From: JAQVEM01 sp964610315
GTDB lineage: Bacteria; Actinomycetota; Humimicrobiia; Humimicrobiales; Humimicrobiaceae
Assembly (NCBI GenBank): GCA_964610315.1
Contig: CAZSVM010000009.1
Location: 1-64,000 of the forward strand
DNA: 64,000 nt
Direction of reading: 5' to 3'
Part shown: one piece after another, positions 42,222-52,203 of the stretch
Layout of the letters: every line of letters begins with the position of its first letter
How positions within the stretch are numbered: the stretch's first letter is position 1
The notes under the pieces: generated by a model
The model's input: only the letters and a program-made list of their open reading frames with translations
Database searches by the model: none
What the model was told of the DNA's origin: nothing
Position numbers and translations under genes: made by a program

Positions 42222-43523
42222 CTACTTCCTGTAATTATATGGGATATAAGTAGGACAATTTTTCTCCGCATAAATTTCTTTAAAACTACAAAATGTGGGT
42301 AGAGTGCCGTTAATAAGAGGCATGGCCCACTTTATAAAATCATCAGCAACGTCTATTTTATCCCTGGTTATCCACTCTTCAGGAAATTCCCTTTCCGAAT
42401 TTGCAACAACATCCAACGGGACTTTATCATATATTACCCTGTAAGATTCTCCTGGAACTCTTAAGATTGTAGCCATATACCCGTTTTCTTTTTTTAAAGC
42501 AATATCAGCCGCATATTTTCCAACCTCATAAGCCTCCAGTAAATCCACCTCCGATGCGTAGGCAATCTCTCTTCTCTGTCTAGTCCCTGGTTTTTCACAT
42601 CTCGCACTACCTTTTACTGCCAGCCTTATTTTCCTATCCTCTTTATCCAGTCCGTTCAGGTAGCCAGTCAGTATTTGCCCCACTGATACAGCTGAAGAAC
42701 CATATTCTACGTGCCCAAAATTATCCTTTACCACTCCCAAATCACCTAAACTCACCCCTTCTCCTATTACTACTATACACCTGCCACAAGCAAACAATTT
42801 TTCATTTACCTTTTCTGTAATAAATTCCAGGTTTTTCCGTGGACTTTCTTCCTGTATGCTTTCAGGCAAAATTATAAGAAGCGGCATTTTTCTTTCCGGG
42901 TCAGCAAGCCTGGCAGAAGCTGGGATAAAGCCTATTTTCCTGCCCATAACTGTTATTATCAGAACCGGATCGCTAGTATAACTTGCTTTATTCTCCTGGT
43001 TGGCTTCAATAACATTAATAGCAGTATTTCTGGCTACACTTCCGTAACCCGGGTCATGGTCACAAATATCAAAAGTCCCATCAGCTTTAAGTTTTCCACC
43101 CACATCATTATCAATGGTCTTTGGTATACCGCAAACAATAAGATCGAGCCCCTCTTTATTTGCAAGTGTATTTATCTTATTTGCAGTATCCATGGAATCT
43201 CCACCGCCGCAGTAAAAAAAGTAACCAACGTCATGCTTTTTAAATACTTCAATAATCCTTTCAAGATCTTCGTCATCTTTTATCTTATACCTGCAGCTGC
43301 CCAGAACACCCGCTGAAGATGTACCTGAAAGTAAGGAAATCTCATCCTTTAACTGACAGGATATATCAAGTAAATTCTCCTCCAGAACTCCAAGTATTCC
43401 CATCTTGGCCCCATAAATTTTATTTACCTTATTTGATGAAATAAGAATATCAATAACTCCCCTGACACTATTATTAATCACCGAGGTTGGCCCTCCTGAT
43501 TGAGCAATAACTGCGTTTTTCAT
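42222..43523 (-). CDS. phosphofructokinase family, pyrophosphate-type
   Basis: A 433-residue enzyme of the PfkA superfamily. It starts with AQSGGPTSVINNS (7-19). The phosphate-donor site reads CGGGDSMDT (105-113), with Asp109 where ATP enzymes have Gly, and GIPKTIDND (132-140), with Lys135 where ATP enzymes have Gly; both changes mark PPi-dependent enzymes. It normally converts fructose 6-phosphate reversibly to the 1,6-bisphosphate. In an operon with Gnd it might also serve sedoheptulose 7-phosphate, as PPi enzymes do in some anaerobes without transaldolase; that is inference. It overlaps the LarA-type gene by one base. Confidence 0.88.
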   Translation of the reverse strand: MKNAVIAQSGGPTSVINNSVRGVIDILISSNKVNKIYGAKMGILGVLEENLLDISCQLKDEISLLSGTSSAGVLGSCRYKIKDDEDLERIIEVFKKHDVGYFFYCGGGDSMDTANKINTLANKEGLDLIVCGIPKTIDNDVGGKLKADGTFDICDHDPGYGSVARNTAINVIEANQENKASYTSDPVLIITVMGRKIGFIPASARLADPERKMPLLIILPESIQEESPRKNLEFITEKVNEKLFACGRCIVVIGEGVSLGDLGVVKDNFGHVEYGSSAVSVGQILTGYLNGLDKEDRKIRLAVKGSARCEKPGTRQRREIAYASEVDLLEAYEVGKYAADIALKKENGYMATILRVPGESYRVIYDKVPLDVVANSEREFPEEWITRDKIDVADDFIKWAMPLINGTLPTFCSFKEIYAEKNCPTYIPYNYRK

Positions 43524-44818
43524 TAATTTTCCTTTCTATTTACCCTTAAATCATAAAGATATTTTCCGCCGTCTTCTATCCATAACTTTCCCTGACCTTT
43601 AAAATCTTCTCTTTTCAGAGTTCTTGGATCTCTATATCCCAATCCCACAGAACTACATACCTTTTCAGGTATACCCGTAGCCAGAGTCACTTTAAAATTG
43701 AACTCTTCTCTATCTGTTTTGCCATTAAATTTACCAGGTCCTGTAACATTTATCACGTGAGCTGCTACATTTCTGCTAAATATTTTATCTTTGGATTTAA
43801 TAAGACAAAATATTTTATCCTTGCAGTGATAACCAAGACTAAGGATTTCTCTGTTCATGTTTTTATTGGAATGAAAGCACTTTATATGAGGTGCATAAAG
43901 AATAATTTCGCCACCCTCGGCCATAACCCCCACCCTTTGAAGCTTGTATGAACCTTTCCCTGCAGTCCACATCTCATCATAATACCCGGGTATATTCTGA
44001 ACCACCTGCTTTAAAGGTTCACTTATATATCTAACATAAATTTTTAAGCTTGCAAGAGAAGCTGCTTCATAAGCTGTTTTGAAACCCTCAAATCCATTAT
44101 CAATATACAATCCAATTGGTATCGTTTCGTCCTTCTTTTCAATACTTACCATATTAAAGGAAAATATTTTAGCCTTTATTTTTTTAAATATATAAAAAGA
44201 GCCCTGATTTATTATATCTCTAGCATTATTGTTTATCGTTCCAATAATATTTGGAATTCCTATAAGTGCTGCTATCCAGTGAAACAAATCTATTATTTCT
44301 GATCCTGAAATTCCCGGTAAAAAAATTTTAAGCCCGCCTGAATAACCACCTGCTTCATGAGGAACGGTTCCACTAACAGCTATTATTAAATCATAGTCTT
44401 CGAAAACCAGTTTATTTAAAGTTACCGGGATAGAATCAATCATATCGCTATTGGTCTTTTCTTTTACTATTTTTCTTGATATAGTTCCTATAGTAATAAT
44501 ATTAGAAGAATCGTTATACTGGTGATTATAGAGTTTCATATATCTCTCTTTCCTTTTTAACCCTAGCTTTCCCAGCAGCTCTTGCTCTGTCGTTTGTCGA
44601 TGGGTTCCACCTGCATTTAGAAAATCGATTCTCTCAGCTCCATTTTCTCCTAGCCTACTTGCTATAAACGGTACTATCTTATTAGTAAAGTCTACCCTGG
44701 TGTAATCCGGATGTACTACTAATATTTTTTTGAAGCATCCTATTTTTTCTACCACTCTAGAAAGAAATTCATTAAGTTCTCTGTCAGAAATTCCATTAAA
44801 ACTCTCTATAAAATCCAT
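43523..44818 (-). CDS. LarA-type nickel-dependent epimerase/racemase homologue
   Basis: A 431-residue protein of the LarA/DUF2088 superfamily, which uses a nickel-pincer cofactor to invert 2-hydroxyacids. Landmarks are HPDYTRVDFTNK (~34-45), NAGGTHRQTTEQE with a cofactor/catalytic His (~68-80), VPHEAGGYSGGLKIFLPGISG (landmark GYSGGLK, ~155) and the AP-x-IKC segment (~315). The start at 44818 follows the gnd stop closely; the longer reading overlaps gnd. Its operon position after an SDR fructuronate reductase and Gnd suggests mannonate/gluconate 2-epimerase, known for some LarA homologues. Lactate racemase activity is less likely. Confidence 0.8.
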   Translation of the reverse strand: MDFIESFNGISDRELNEFLSRVVEKIGCFKKILVVHPDYTRVDFTNKIVPFIASRLGENGAERIDFLNAGGTHRQTTEQELLGKLGLKRKERYMKLYNHQYNDSSNIITIGTISRKIVKEKTNSDMIDSIPVTLNKLVFEDYDLIIAVSGTVPHEAGGYSGGLKIFLPGISGSEIIDLFHWIAALIGIPNIIGTINNNARDIINQGSFYIFKKIKAKIFSFNMVSIEKKDETIPIGLYIDNGFEGFKTAYEAASLASLKIYVRYISEPLKQVVQNIPGYYDEMWTAGKGSYKLQRVGVMAEGGEIILYAPHIKCFHSNKNMNREILSLGYHCKDKIFCLIKSKDKIFSRNVAAHVINVTGPGKFNGKTDREEFNFKVTLATGIPEKVCSSVGLGYRDPRTLKREDFKGQGKLWIEDGGKYLYDLRVNRKEN

Positions 44819-44826
44819 TTTGCTCT

Positions 44827-46311
44827 TTAAACTTCTCTCTCCGGATGACCATCTACCATCCATTCAGTATGATATTCTTTATAACTCCTATCATTCTTTT
44901 TAATAACTGCCACACCATCTTCTTCCAACTTGAAATATCCATGTGCCCCAAAATAATCTCTCTGGAGAGCAGCGATCTGCGCTGATACCATAACCGGTAA
45001 ACTCATCTGTATAATATAATCATAGGCATTATCCATAGCTAAAACAGGCACCCCTGCTTTATGTGCAATATTAGTAAAAGTAGATAATTTATTAATATTT
45101 TTAACTATAAAATCTTTAAAAATTGGAGCTTCTATTAAATTATTTAAATTTTTATTTTTCTCGTATTCATTTGTTATTACATCAAGAAACTGGGCTCTGA
45201 TTATACAACCTCCCCGCCATCCTTTAGCAATATTGCTTAAATTCAAATTAAAATTATATTCGCTGGATGCCGCTTGCAGTAGAGCAAATCCTTGAGCGTA
45301 AGAAGAAATTTTAGAAATATATAATGCATCATGTGCAATTTCTATCAAATTTTCTATACCTATTTCTAAATCATAATTCTTCTCAAATTTTATTTTATCT
45401 GAAATGTTAAGCCTCAAATCCTTTTCCTGGGACATCTCCCTTGAAAAAACGGCAGCAGCAATAGTAGGAATGGGTACAAGAAGCTCAAGAGCACTTTGAA
45501 CTGTCCAAGTACCAGTTCCCTTCATTCGGGTTATATCAGCAACTCTATCTATTAAAAACTTACCGGACTTTTTATCTTTCTCGCTCATAATCTTAGAGGT
45601 AATTTCAATAAGATAAGAATTAAGAGTATTGCCAGGCTTATTCCATGAAGATAAAATATCTGAAATTTTATCTGCATTATAACCTAAAGCTTTTCTTAGC
45701 ACCCATACTGTCTCTCCAATCAGCTGCATATCTCCATATTCTATTCCGTTATGAACCATCTTTACGAAGTGACCGGCTCCGTCAGGACCTATATATGAAA
45801 CACATGGCTCTTCATCTTTTGCTTTTGCGGCTATACTTAAAAAAATTTCTTTTACCAGATTATATGCTTCTTTCTGACCGCCAGGCATTATAGCCGGACC
45901 CTTAAGCGCTCCTTCTTCTCCCCCAGAGATACCTGTACCTATATAGAGGATACCTTTTTTAAACAATTCCTTACTTCTTCTTATAGTATCCTTAAAATAA
46001 GAATTACCGCCATCAATAATTAAATCTCCTTTATTAAGCATCGGAAGCAGCTTCTCTATAATTTCATCTACCGACTTTCCTGCTTTAATCATTAGAATTA
46101 CAATTCTAGGGGCCTCAAGACTCTTAACAAATTCTTCTAAACTATAGGCGGCAACTATTTTTTTTCTATTTGCTATAGAATTTATAAAATCTTCGGTTTT
46201 AGAAGAAGTTCTATTATACACTACCAGTGGATAACCCTTACTCTCTATATTTAATGCAAGATTTTGACCCATAACTGCCAGTCCGATCAAACCAACTTTT
46301 CTTTTTGTCAT
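44827..46311 (-). CDS. gnd: 6-phosphogluconate dehydrogenase
   Basis: A 494-residue enzyme that oxidises 6-phosphogluconate to ribulose 5-phosphate and CO2. The N-terminal Rossmann motif is GLIGLAVMGQNLALNI (8-23) with NRTSSK following. The substrate-site segment DGAGHFVKMVHNGIEYGDMQLIGE (landmark KMVHNGIEYGDMQ, ~184-196) is intact. It also carries the C-terminal ALQRDYFGAHGY region (~455-466). Length is slightly above the usual 470-485. It sits within the inositol/hexuronate operon, as gnd does in the Thermotoga hexuronate locus, so it should take gluconate-derived carbon to pentose phosphate. Confidence 0.96.
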   Translation of the reverse strand: MTKRKVGLIGLAVMGQNLALNIESKGYPLVVYNRTSSKTEDFINSIANRKKIVAAYSLEEFVKSLEAPRIVILMIKAGKSVDEIIEKLLPMLNKGDLIIDGGNSYFKDTIRRSKELFKKGILYIGTGISGGEEGALKGPAIMPGGQKEAYNLVKEIFLSIAAKAKDEEPCVSYIGPDGAGHFVKMVHNGIEYGDMQLIGETVWVLRKALGYNADKISDILSSWNKPGNTLNSYLIEITSKIMSEKDKKSGKFLIDRVADITRMKGTGTWTVQSALELLVPIPTIAAAVFSREMSQEKDLRLNISDKIKFEKNYDLEIGIENLIEIAHDALYISKISSYAQGFALLQAASSEYNFNLNLSNIAKGWRGGCIIRAQFLDVITNEYEKNKNLNNLIEAPIFKDFIVKNINKLSTFTNIAHKAGVPVLAMDNAYDYIIQMSLPVMVSAQIAALQRDYFGAHGYFKLEEDGVAVIKKNDRSYKEYHTEWMVDGHPEREV

Positions 46312-46374
46312 ATATCAATTCCTTTCTTTAAGATTTATTTTCTATTCTTAAATTCTTTCTCCAAATAGAAATGT

Positions 46375-47196
46375 TTACACTCCGGAATACACACTAAAAC
46401 CTCCATCAATTGGAATAACAGCTCCTGTCACAAATCTCGAAGCATCTGATGCTAACCAGATACATGCTCCTATAAGATCACTAGGTTCTCCAAATTTACC
46501 CATAGGAGTATGAGAAATGATTAACTTTCCCCTTTTAGTTAAATTGCCCTTTTTATCGTATAAAAGATAAAGGTTTTGCTTAGTTTGAAAAAATCCTGGA
46601 GCAATTGCATTTACTCTTAATTTTTTATTATATTCCTGGGCAAAGTGCACGGCTAACCATTGGGTAAAATTATTTACTGCTGCTTTTGCTGCAGAATAAC
46701 CAGGTATTCTAGTAAGAGGTCTAACTGCATTCATTGAAGAAATATTTATGATTGAACCTCCATCCTTATTATTAGCTAAAACTTTTCCAAAAACCTGGGC
46801 TGGTAATATAGCACCACCAAAAAGATTAAGCCCAATTACTTTTTCTAAAGCTGATAATTTCAAATCAAAGAATAAAAGCTCTTCATTTGTGGTAGCTTCC
46901 TTTAAATTACCACCTGCAGCATTTACCAATATGTCAATTCTTCCAAAATCGTTTAATATTTTATCTTTACACTGTTCAATTTTATCTTTATTCATAACAT
47001 TAATATAATAACACTTGGCTTCCAGCCCTTTATTTACTAACGACTCTGCCACTTTTTCATAATTAGCTATATCACATATAGCTATTTTGCTTCCTGCCAT
47101 CCCTAAGCCCAATGCAATTGAAGAACCCAAGACACCAGCTCCACCTAAAATTACAGAATTCTTATCTTTTAAACTAAAATTCCCCAGTACTTTCAT
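46375..47196 (-). CDS. uxuB: SDR-type D-mannonate oxidoreductase (fructuronate reductase), copy 1
   Basis: A 273-residue short-chain dehydrogenase. The NAD site GGAGVLGSSIALGL is near residues 18-31, NAAGG at ~90, the catalytic Ser-Tyr-Lys appears as ISSMNAV (~150) and YSAAKAA (~166-172), and the protein ends in GGFSVYSGV. The inserted loop TTNEELLFFDL (~100) and the C-terminus match the Bacillus YjmF/UxuB SDR type that reduces fructuronate to mannonate. The ATG at 47196 has AAAGGA upstream. It directly follows uxaE, which makes fructuronate, and resembles the 61242-62060 product closely. Confidence 0.8.
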   Translation of the reverse strand: MKVLGNFSLKDKNSVILGGAGVLGSSIALGLGMAGSKIAICDIANYEKVAESLVNKGLEAKCYYINVMNKDKIEQCKDKILNDFGRIDILVNAAGGNLKEATTNEELLFFDLKLSALEKVIGLNLFGGAILPAQVFGKVLANNKDGGSIINISSMNAVRPLTRIPGYSAAKAAVNNFTQWLAVHFAQEYNKKLRVNAIAPGFFQTKQNLYLLYDKKGNLTKRGKLIISHTPMGKFGEPSDLIGACIWLASDASRFVTGAVIPIDGGFSVYSGV

Positions 47197-47238
47197 TATT
47201 CTTTTTCCTTTAAACAATTTAGAAATTTGTTTTGATCT

Positions 47239-48738
47239 TTAAAAATCTAATAAATTAAGATGTTTTTTTATATTTTCTGAGACATACTTATAATGCAAAT
47301 CCTCATTTTCAAATAATGTTTTATAAATTTTATCCCTGAAAATATACTCATTATTTTCCATTGCACTTAAGATAGATCCGAATGTTATATGTAAGATTTG
47401 CCGGCATTCTGGCAAATTAAGGGTACTTGCCAAATCCTTCTCTGATACTTTATTTATATTAAAATTTGATGAAATTTCAGTAGATACGCTATATGGATAT
47501 AACTTTTTATCATACTCAAATCTTTTTGAAGCATAACTATAGATTTCATAAAAAAGATCAGGATTCTTTACTGCAATCGTTCTTATTGATTCTAACCAGC
47601 TAGTTCCTGACGTCTTAATATGATAAAGATTTTTGGTTTCACTTGAAAATATTTTATATATAGAAAATTTGTCACTACCAGAATGAAGAGATAATTTATA
47701 CCCTCCATATTTTCGTGCAATTTCAGCATGCAATCTTATATCCTCTGAGAATTTTTCTAAGTCACCTATATAATCGATAGCTTTCTGCCACTCTCCGGTA
47801 AAACGTAATGCAATATTTTGAAAATTTACTCCATTTCTCCCAAGCTCCAGTAAAATCAATAAATGGGCAAGCGGTGAGACTTCACTATCTATTTCATCCA
47901 TTGAAACCTCGAAATCAAAATCCTCTTTTTTATTTTGTTTGATAAACTTATAACATTTAGCAACATGTTCAATAGCCTTAAAATAAGATACAGCAATAGG
48001 AATCAGCAAACTCTCGTCGAATTCAAGTTTTTTCTTATTTATAATAAATTTTTTACCAAGGTATAATTTCTCAATTTCTTTTCTTCCGGTAATTGAATTA
48101 TATATTTCACTTATTCTAATTCTGGTTAATCCATTTACTTTGTTTATATAATATGAGGGATCAATCGTAAACATTGTAAAACCAATATCAATTACATTAC
48201 TTAAATCCTTAATCTCTTTAACATGATCCGCGTCTGCTCCAAAACTGCCTTTATATCCATATTCAAATATACCCCAAATGACATCATTAAAAACTTTTTT
48301 CCAAGAACGTTTTTCTTTATTTATCTCCCTAACTGACTGTTGACATAAAAATGGGAAAATTTTTTTGTTCTGGAAAGCTTGTATATGGGCAGGCGTTGAA
48401 ATTCCTAATCTATCACCAGTTCCAAAAGAAGTTTTTAAACCACAAATTGTGGGATATAAATGAGAAAATATTTTTTGGATTGTTTTAAGGTTTCTAAAAT
48501 TCAGATTAGATTTTTTAATTATTAAGTTATCATCATTAATCTCTGCATTTCCTATAATTATTCCATCAAATTTTTTTAAGACTTCCAAATTGCTCAAAAC
48601 AAATAAATATTTTTTATAGTTATCTTTTGCTATAAAAAAATACCCATTATCATTAAAAATTATTGATTTCTTATATACAAAATACTTTTTGCTAAAATCA
48701 ATTAAAAACTTACTAAAAAAATTATTTTTACTTGTCAT
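47239..48738 (-). CDS. uxaE: tagaturonate/fructuronate epimerase UxaE
   Basis: A 499-residue protein recognised as UxaE, the epimerase found in the Thermotoga hexuronate pathway. Landmarks are SFGTGDRLGISTPAHI (~102-117), GSFGADADHVK (~167-177), FTMFTIDPS (~185-193), VSMDEIDSEVSPLAH (~288-302), FTGEWQKAIDYIGDL (~323-337), GGYKLSLHSGSDKFSIY (~355-371) and KTSGTSWLESIR (~386-397). It converts D-tagaturonate made by IolO into D-fructuronate. The protein is Lys/Ile/Asn-rich and its N-terminal 95 residues are diverged. It lies between iolG and uxuB. Confidence 0.88.
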   Translation of the reverse strand: MTSKNNFFSKFLIDFSKKYFVYKKSIIFNDNGYFFIAKDNYKKYLFVLSNLEVLKKFDGIIIGNAEINDDNLIIKKSNLNFRNLKTIQKIFSHLYPTICGLKTSFGTGDRLGISTPAHIQAFQNKKIFPFLCQQSVREINKEKRSWKKVFNDVIWGIFEYGYKGSFGADADHVKEIKDLSNVIDIGFTMFTIDPSYYINKVNGLTRIRISEIYNSITGRKEIEKLYLGKKFIINKKKLEFDESLLIPIAVSYFKAIEHVAKCYKFIKQNKKEDFDFEVSMDEIDSEVSPLAHLLILLELGRNGVNFQNIALRFTGEWQKAIDYIGDLEKFSEDIRLHAEIARKYGGYKLSLHSGSDKFSIYKIFSSETKNLYHIKTSGTSWLESIRTIAVKNPDLFYEIYSYASKRFEYDKKLYPYSVSTEISSNFNINKVSEKDLASTLNLPECRQILHITFGSILSAMENNEYIFRDKIYKTLFENEDLHYKYVSENIKKHLNLLDF

Positions 48739-48773
48739 AACTATATCTTTTCATTAATAACGAGCAGAGCTTT

Positions 48774-49787
48774 TTATACTCCAGTAATTTTTACCGGTTT
48801 ATTGGTATCATAGGATAATTTTGCTGCTTTCCCCAATATTACTGGGATCTTACCGTCAATACCAGTCACCAATGGTTTATTATCATGCATTACGCACTCA
48901 ATAAAATCCTTCATCTCGTAAATATAAGAATCAATATAACGATCCATAAAGAAGTGAAGCGGTAAAGCTTTAATAGTATTTTTAGAATCAGTCAATTCTG
49001 TAGTATTTGACAAACTGTTAACTACATTAATCATACCTTTAGAACCAAAGATTTCTATACGCTGATCATAACCAAACACTGTTCTTCTACTATTATCTAT
49101 TATCCCAATAGATCCATCTTTAAACTTAAGAGTAATCACAATTGTATCCAAATCTCCAATCTCTTTAAAAACTGTATCTACTAAAACACTACCAGTGGCA
49201 TAAATTTCATCAACCTCACTGTTACTTAAAAAACGAGCCATATCAAAATCGTGTATTGTCATATCAAGAAAAATCCCACCACTCCTTTTTAAATAATCAA
49301 TAGACGGTGGCTCAGGATCTCTACTAGTTATCTTAAGTATATTAATTTTCCCAATTTTCCCACTTTGAATGAATTCCCAAGCTTTTCTAAAACTAGGGTC
49401 ATACCTACGATTAAACCCGACCTGTAATTTTACACCTGATTTTTCTACTACCTCCAGAGCTCTATCTATTTTTTCCAGATTTATATCAATTGGTTTTTCG
49501 CAAAAAATATGTTTTCCTGCCATAGCCGATTGTTCAATTAATAAGGAATGTGTATCAGTACTTGAACAAACAATAACTGCATCAATATCCGGATTTTCAA
49601 TAATTTCTCTATAATCCTCAGTTGCTACAGGGACATTAAATTCTTTTGCGCATTTTCTTGCTTCTTCAATTTTTATATCAGATATCATTAATACATTGGC
49701 TTCAGCAATATTTAAACTCAGGTGTCTGCAATGTATTCGACCAATCCTACCAGCACCTATTATCCCCACTTTTACTTTCTTAATCAT
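48774..49787 (-). CDS. iolG: myo-inositol 2-dehydrogenase IolG
   Basis: A 337-residue Gfo/Idh/MocA dehydrogenase. It has the NAD site GIIGAGRIGRIHCRHL (8-23), EKPIDIN with the catalytic Lys (~96-102), FNRRYDPSF (~125-133), ITSRDPEPPSIDYLKRSGG (landmark RDPEPPSIDY, ~155) and the DMTIHDFDMARFL active-site helix (~176-188). This combination is specific for inositol 2-dehydrogenases. It oxidises myo-inositol to 2-keto-inositol (scyllo-inosose). It stands between iolN and uxaE in the operon and is the first enzyme of the pathway. Confidence 0.95.
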   Translation of the reverse strand: MIKKVKVGIIGAGRIGRIHCRHLSLNIAEANVLMISDIKIEEARKCAKEFNVPVATEDYREIIENPDIDAVIVCSSTDTHSLLIEQSAMAGKHIFCEKPIDINLEKIDRALEVVEKSGVKLQVGFNRRYDPSFRKAWEFIQSGKIGKINILKITSRDPEPPSIDYLKRSGGIFLDMTIHDFDMARFLSNSEVDEIYATGSVLVDTVFKEIGDLDTIVITLKFKDGSIGIIDNSRRTVFGYDQRIEIFGSKGMINVVNSLSNTTELTDSKNTIKALPLHFFMDRYIDSYIYEMKDFIECVMHDNKPLVTGIDGKIPVILGKAAKLSYDTNKPVKITGV

Positions 49788-49802
49788 ACAAAACCTCGCT
49801 AC

Positions 49803-50906
49803 TCATAATTTTTGAAAAACTCCAATCTGCGGAAGTTCATAAACTGACTTCCAACCCTCACTAAATGGCTCCTTTAGAAAAGGCTCCATTTCTTTTTCTG
49901 TACGAAGCGTAACTTTTTTAACAGGTGGAACAGTTCCAGGAGGAAATTTTTCTAGAATTTGCTCAATAGTTAAAGTAAGATATTTCAGTATTGCTGCAAT
50001 TGGTTTTTTTGCTTTTTTTTCACTTGAAAGACTTGGTTTTCCCACTACACCCTCGGGGGTAGCGTAACGCTCTATTGCAAAATGACCTTCACCTTCTGAC
50101 CATCTATGGGGTCTTCGGAAGGGATCCACTGAAGTATCGAAATGACCTTCAGGTAAAAACACTTCACCCTCTGCATCCTGAACCACGCTCATGTCCACCA
50201 TATCAGGGAATAAAAGTTGAGCAACCGATGTCTCGCTTTCATCGGCATGAACAAAATTTGTTTTAAAACTGTCAGGTTTATCCGCAGGAATAAAAAATTC
50301 CCTTACTGCTCTATGCCAATCTAAAACTCTGAAGATTCCCGGAAGTTGAAATCTCTTCATGAATTCCTGTATTGCTGATTCCAGCATCCACAAATGTCCA
50401 TGATTATTTACAATAATAATTTTACGATAACCATCATTCCATAAACCTAACATTACATATATTAATGTTTCTTCAACAACTTCTTTGGGCATTATAATTG
50501 TACCAGGCATACCAACATGATGGTAAGGGTGACCACCATAGTTTAAGGCAGGTAAGGTCAAATTTACCTCATAATCTTTTTTAGCTGTATATCTCCTGAC
50601 ACCTTCCAGAATTTGAGTTACCATAAAGGTATCCAAACCTGTATTCGCGTGAATACCGTGATTTTCAGTACAACCTACAGGAACAAATACAATGTCATTC
50701 TTTCTTCTTTTTTCTATACATTTTACTCTTGGGGTATTTTGTATATAACAACCGGCTTTTCCCAATTCGGACTCAGATGGTATTTCATATTGTTTTAAGA
50801 TATTACTAATTTCTTCCTCTGAAGCATCCCATATTTCTTTTTTTAGTCTACCAACGGTATTATCTTCAAAAATTATTGCTGGATTATTAGTTCTTAACCA
50901 TTTCAT
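49803..50906 (-). CDS. iolN: creatininase-fold hydrolase, IolN-like (diketo-inositol hydrolase)
   Basis: A 367-residue protein of the creatininase superfamily. Metal ligands appear in VPVGCTENHGIHANTGLDT (landmarks ENHG, HANTGLD, ~76-90), GHPYHHVGMPGT (~122-133), NNHGH (~165-169) and VHADESETS (~217-225). In the Thermotoga-type inositol path a hydrolase opens the diketo-inositol ring to 5-keto-L-gluconate. This gene sits exactly between iolM and iolG and is the only hydrolase candidate in the operon, so I assign IolN by context. I chose the ATG at 50906 because AAGGGGTGA lies eight bases upstream; a GTG at 50918 is the alternative. Confidence 0.78.
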   Translation of the reverse strand: MKWLRTNNPAIIFEDNTVGRLKKEIWDASEEEISNILKQYEIPSESELGKAGCYIQNTPRVKCIEKRRKNDIVFVPVGCTENHGIHANTGLDTFMVTQILEGVRRYTAKKDYEVNLTLPALNYGGHPYHHVGMPGTIIMPKEVVEETLIYVMLGLWNDGYRKIIIVNNHGHLWMLESAIQEFMKRFQLPGIFRVLDWHRAVREFFIPADKPDSFKTNFVHADESETSVAQLLFPDMVDMSVVQDAEGEVFLPEGHFDTSVDPFRRPHRWSEGEGHFAIERYATPEGVVGKPSLSSEKKAKKPIAAILKYLTLTIEQILEKFPPGTVPPVKKVTLRTEKEMEPFLKEPFSEGWKSVYELPQIGVFQKL

Positions 50907-50960
50907 ATTAGAAATCACCCCTTAATCTTGTTTAATTAAATATCTTTAATAAAATATCTC

Positions 50961-52154
50961 CTACATTACACAGGTAATTTTACACTCTTTCCTATCTGTT
51001 CTTAATTTTATGATATTAATAGGAACTTCCTCTATAGTAATTTCTTTAGTTATAAGCGGAAGCATATTCATACCTCCAGCTATTGATTCTATTACTCTGG
51101 GAAATGTTCCGTGACCTGAATGGCCCTGTGCACCCACTATTCTTGCTCTTCTAACTTGCAGTACTTCACCGGTAACCGGAATTTTAGAATCAGCTCTCGC
51201 TACAACTACTACAGCGCTATTAAGAGTCCTTCCTTCCCAGATTGCCCTCTCAATCTCAGGATATACAACTCCCGGTAAACCTGTAGCTTCAAGATAAATC
51301 GATGCACCCATTTGATTAGTTATCTTCAATACTTTTTCAGAAAAACTTTCCTTTAGCGGATTTATTATATAATCAACACCTAATCTTTCAGCTATTTTTG
51401 CTCTATCCTCTTCCGGTTCCGATAATATTACTTTAGCAGCACCCTGTCTTTTAAGTATCGCACAAGCAGCAAGACCGATAGGGCCGCCACCTAATATAAC
51501 CACATTATCTCCAGGCCGGATACCTCCTCCTCTCTCAATAACAGCATTGTATGCAACAGAAGTTGGTTCAACCAGACTACCCAGTTTAAATATATCTTCT
51601 TCATTATAATTCCCTACAAAAGGTTCGATACTCCATAATACTTTAGCGGGAACCTTTATATATCTTGCAAACGCTCCATCAATATTAAACCCAATCTCAT
51701 CAAGTTTTTCACAATGATTAGGCCACCCATCAGCACACGGCTTACAATTTCCACACCATAGCATTTCTTCCGAAGTTACTTTTTCTCCTCCTTTAAAAGG
51801 TTTATTAGTAGTTTTATCATACGCTTCCGGGCCTACTTCTCGCACTATTCCAGAAAATTCATGGCCAAGTGTACAGGGGAAACCGGTAAGACCGGGATAA
51901 AATATATAGCCATTTTCATCTGATTGCGCCATATGAACATCACTGCCGCAAATTCCACAGGCTTTAATTTCAATAAGAACTTCTCCTAATCCCGGTTTTG
52001 GAATATTAACATCTTCTACTTTTAACTCTGGATTTTGCCATACTTTACTTCCCAAATATGTTTGTTTTCCTTCGATATCTTTTTGTCCCAATTTAAAATC
52101 TTCTTTAGGATTCCAATCAGCATATAATCTTACTGCTTTCATTTTTTTATCCAT
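50961..52154 (-). CDS. iolM: scyllo-inosose 3-dehydrogenase IolM (Zn-dependent)
   Basis: A 397-residue zinc alcohol dehydrogenase-family enzyme. From memory it aligns end to end with Thermotoga TM0412: MKAVRLYADW at the start, ACGICGSDVHMAQ with the catalytic Cys (~65-77), GHEFSGIV (~99-106), the structural-zinc cysteines EMLWCGNCKPCADGWPNHC (landmark CGNCKPC, ~132-138), SLVEPTSVAYNAV (~195-207), GGGPIGLAA (~225-233) and VGAQGHSGHGTFPRV near the C-terminus. It oxidises 2-keto-inositol to a diketo-inositol. The ATG at 52154 has GGAG upstream. It is followed by iolN. Confidence 0.93.
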   Translation of the reverse strand: MDKKMKAVRLYADWNPKEDFKLGQKDIEGKQTYLGSKVWQNPELKVEDVNIPKPGLGEVLIEIKACGICGSDVHMAQSDENGYIFYPGLTGFPCTLGHEFSGIVREVGPEAYDKTTNKPFKGGEKVTSEEMLWCGNCKPCADGWPNHCEKLDEIGFNIDGAFARYIKVPAKVLWSIEPFVGNYNEEDIFKLGSLVEPTSVAYNAVIERGGGIRPGDNVVILGGGPIGLAACAILKRQGAAKVILSEPEEDRAKIAERLGVDYIINPLKESFSEKVLKITNQMGASIYLEATGLPGVVYPEIERAIWEGRTLNSAVVVVARADSKIPVTGEVLQVRRARIVGAQGHSGHGTFPRVIESIAGGMNMLPLITKEITIEEVPINIIKLRTDRKECKITCVM

Positions 52155-52203
52155 TTTACTCCTTTCCATGTCACCAAAAATTCATTAATCCAATTATTAT
52201 CAT

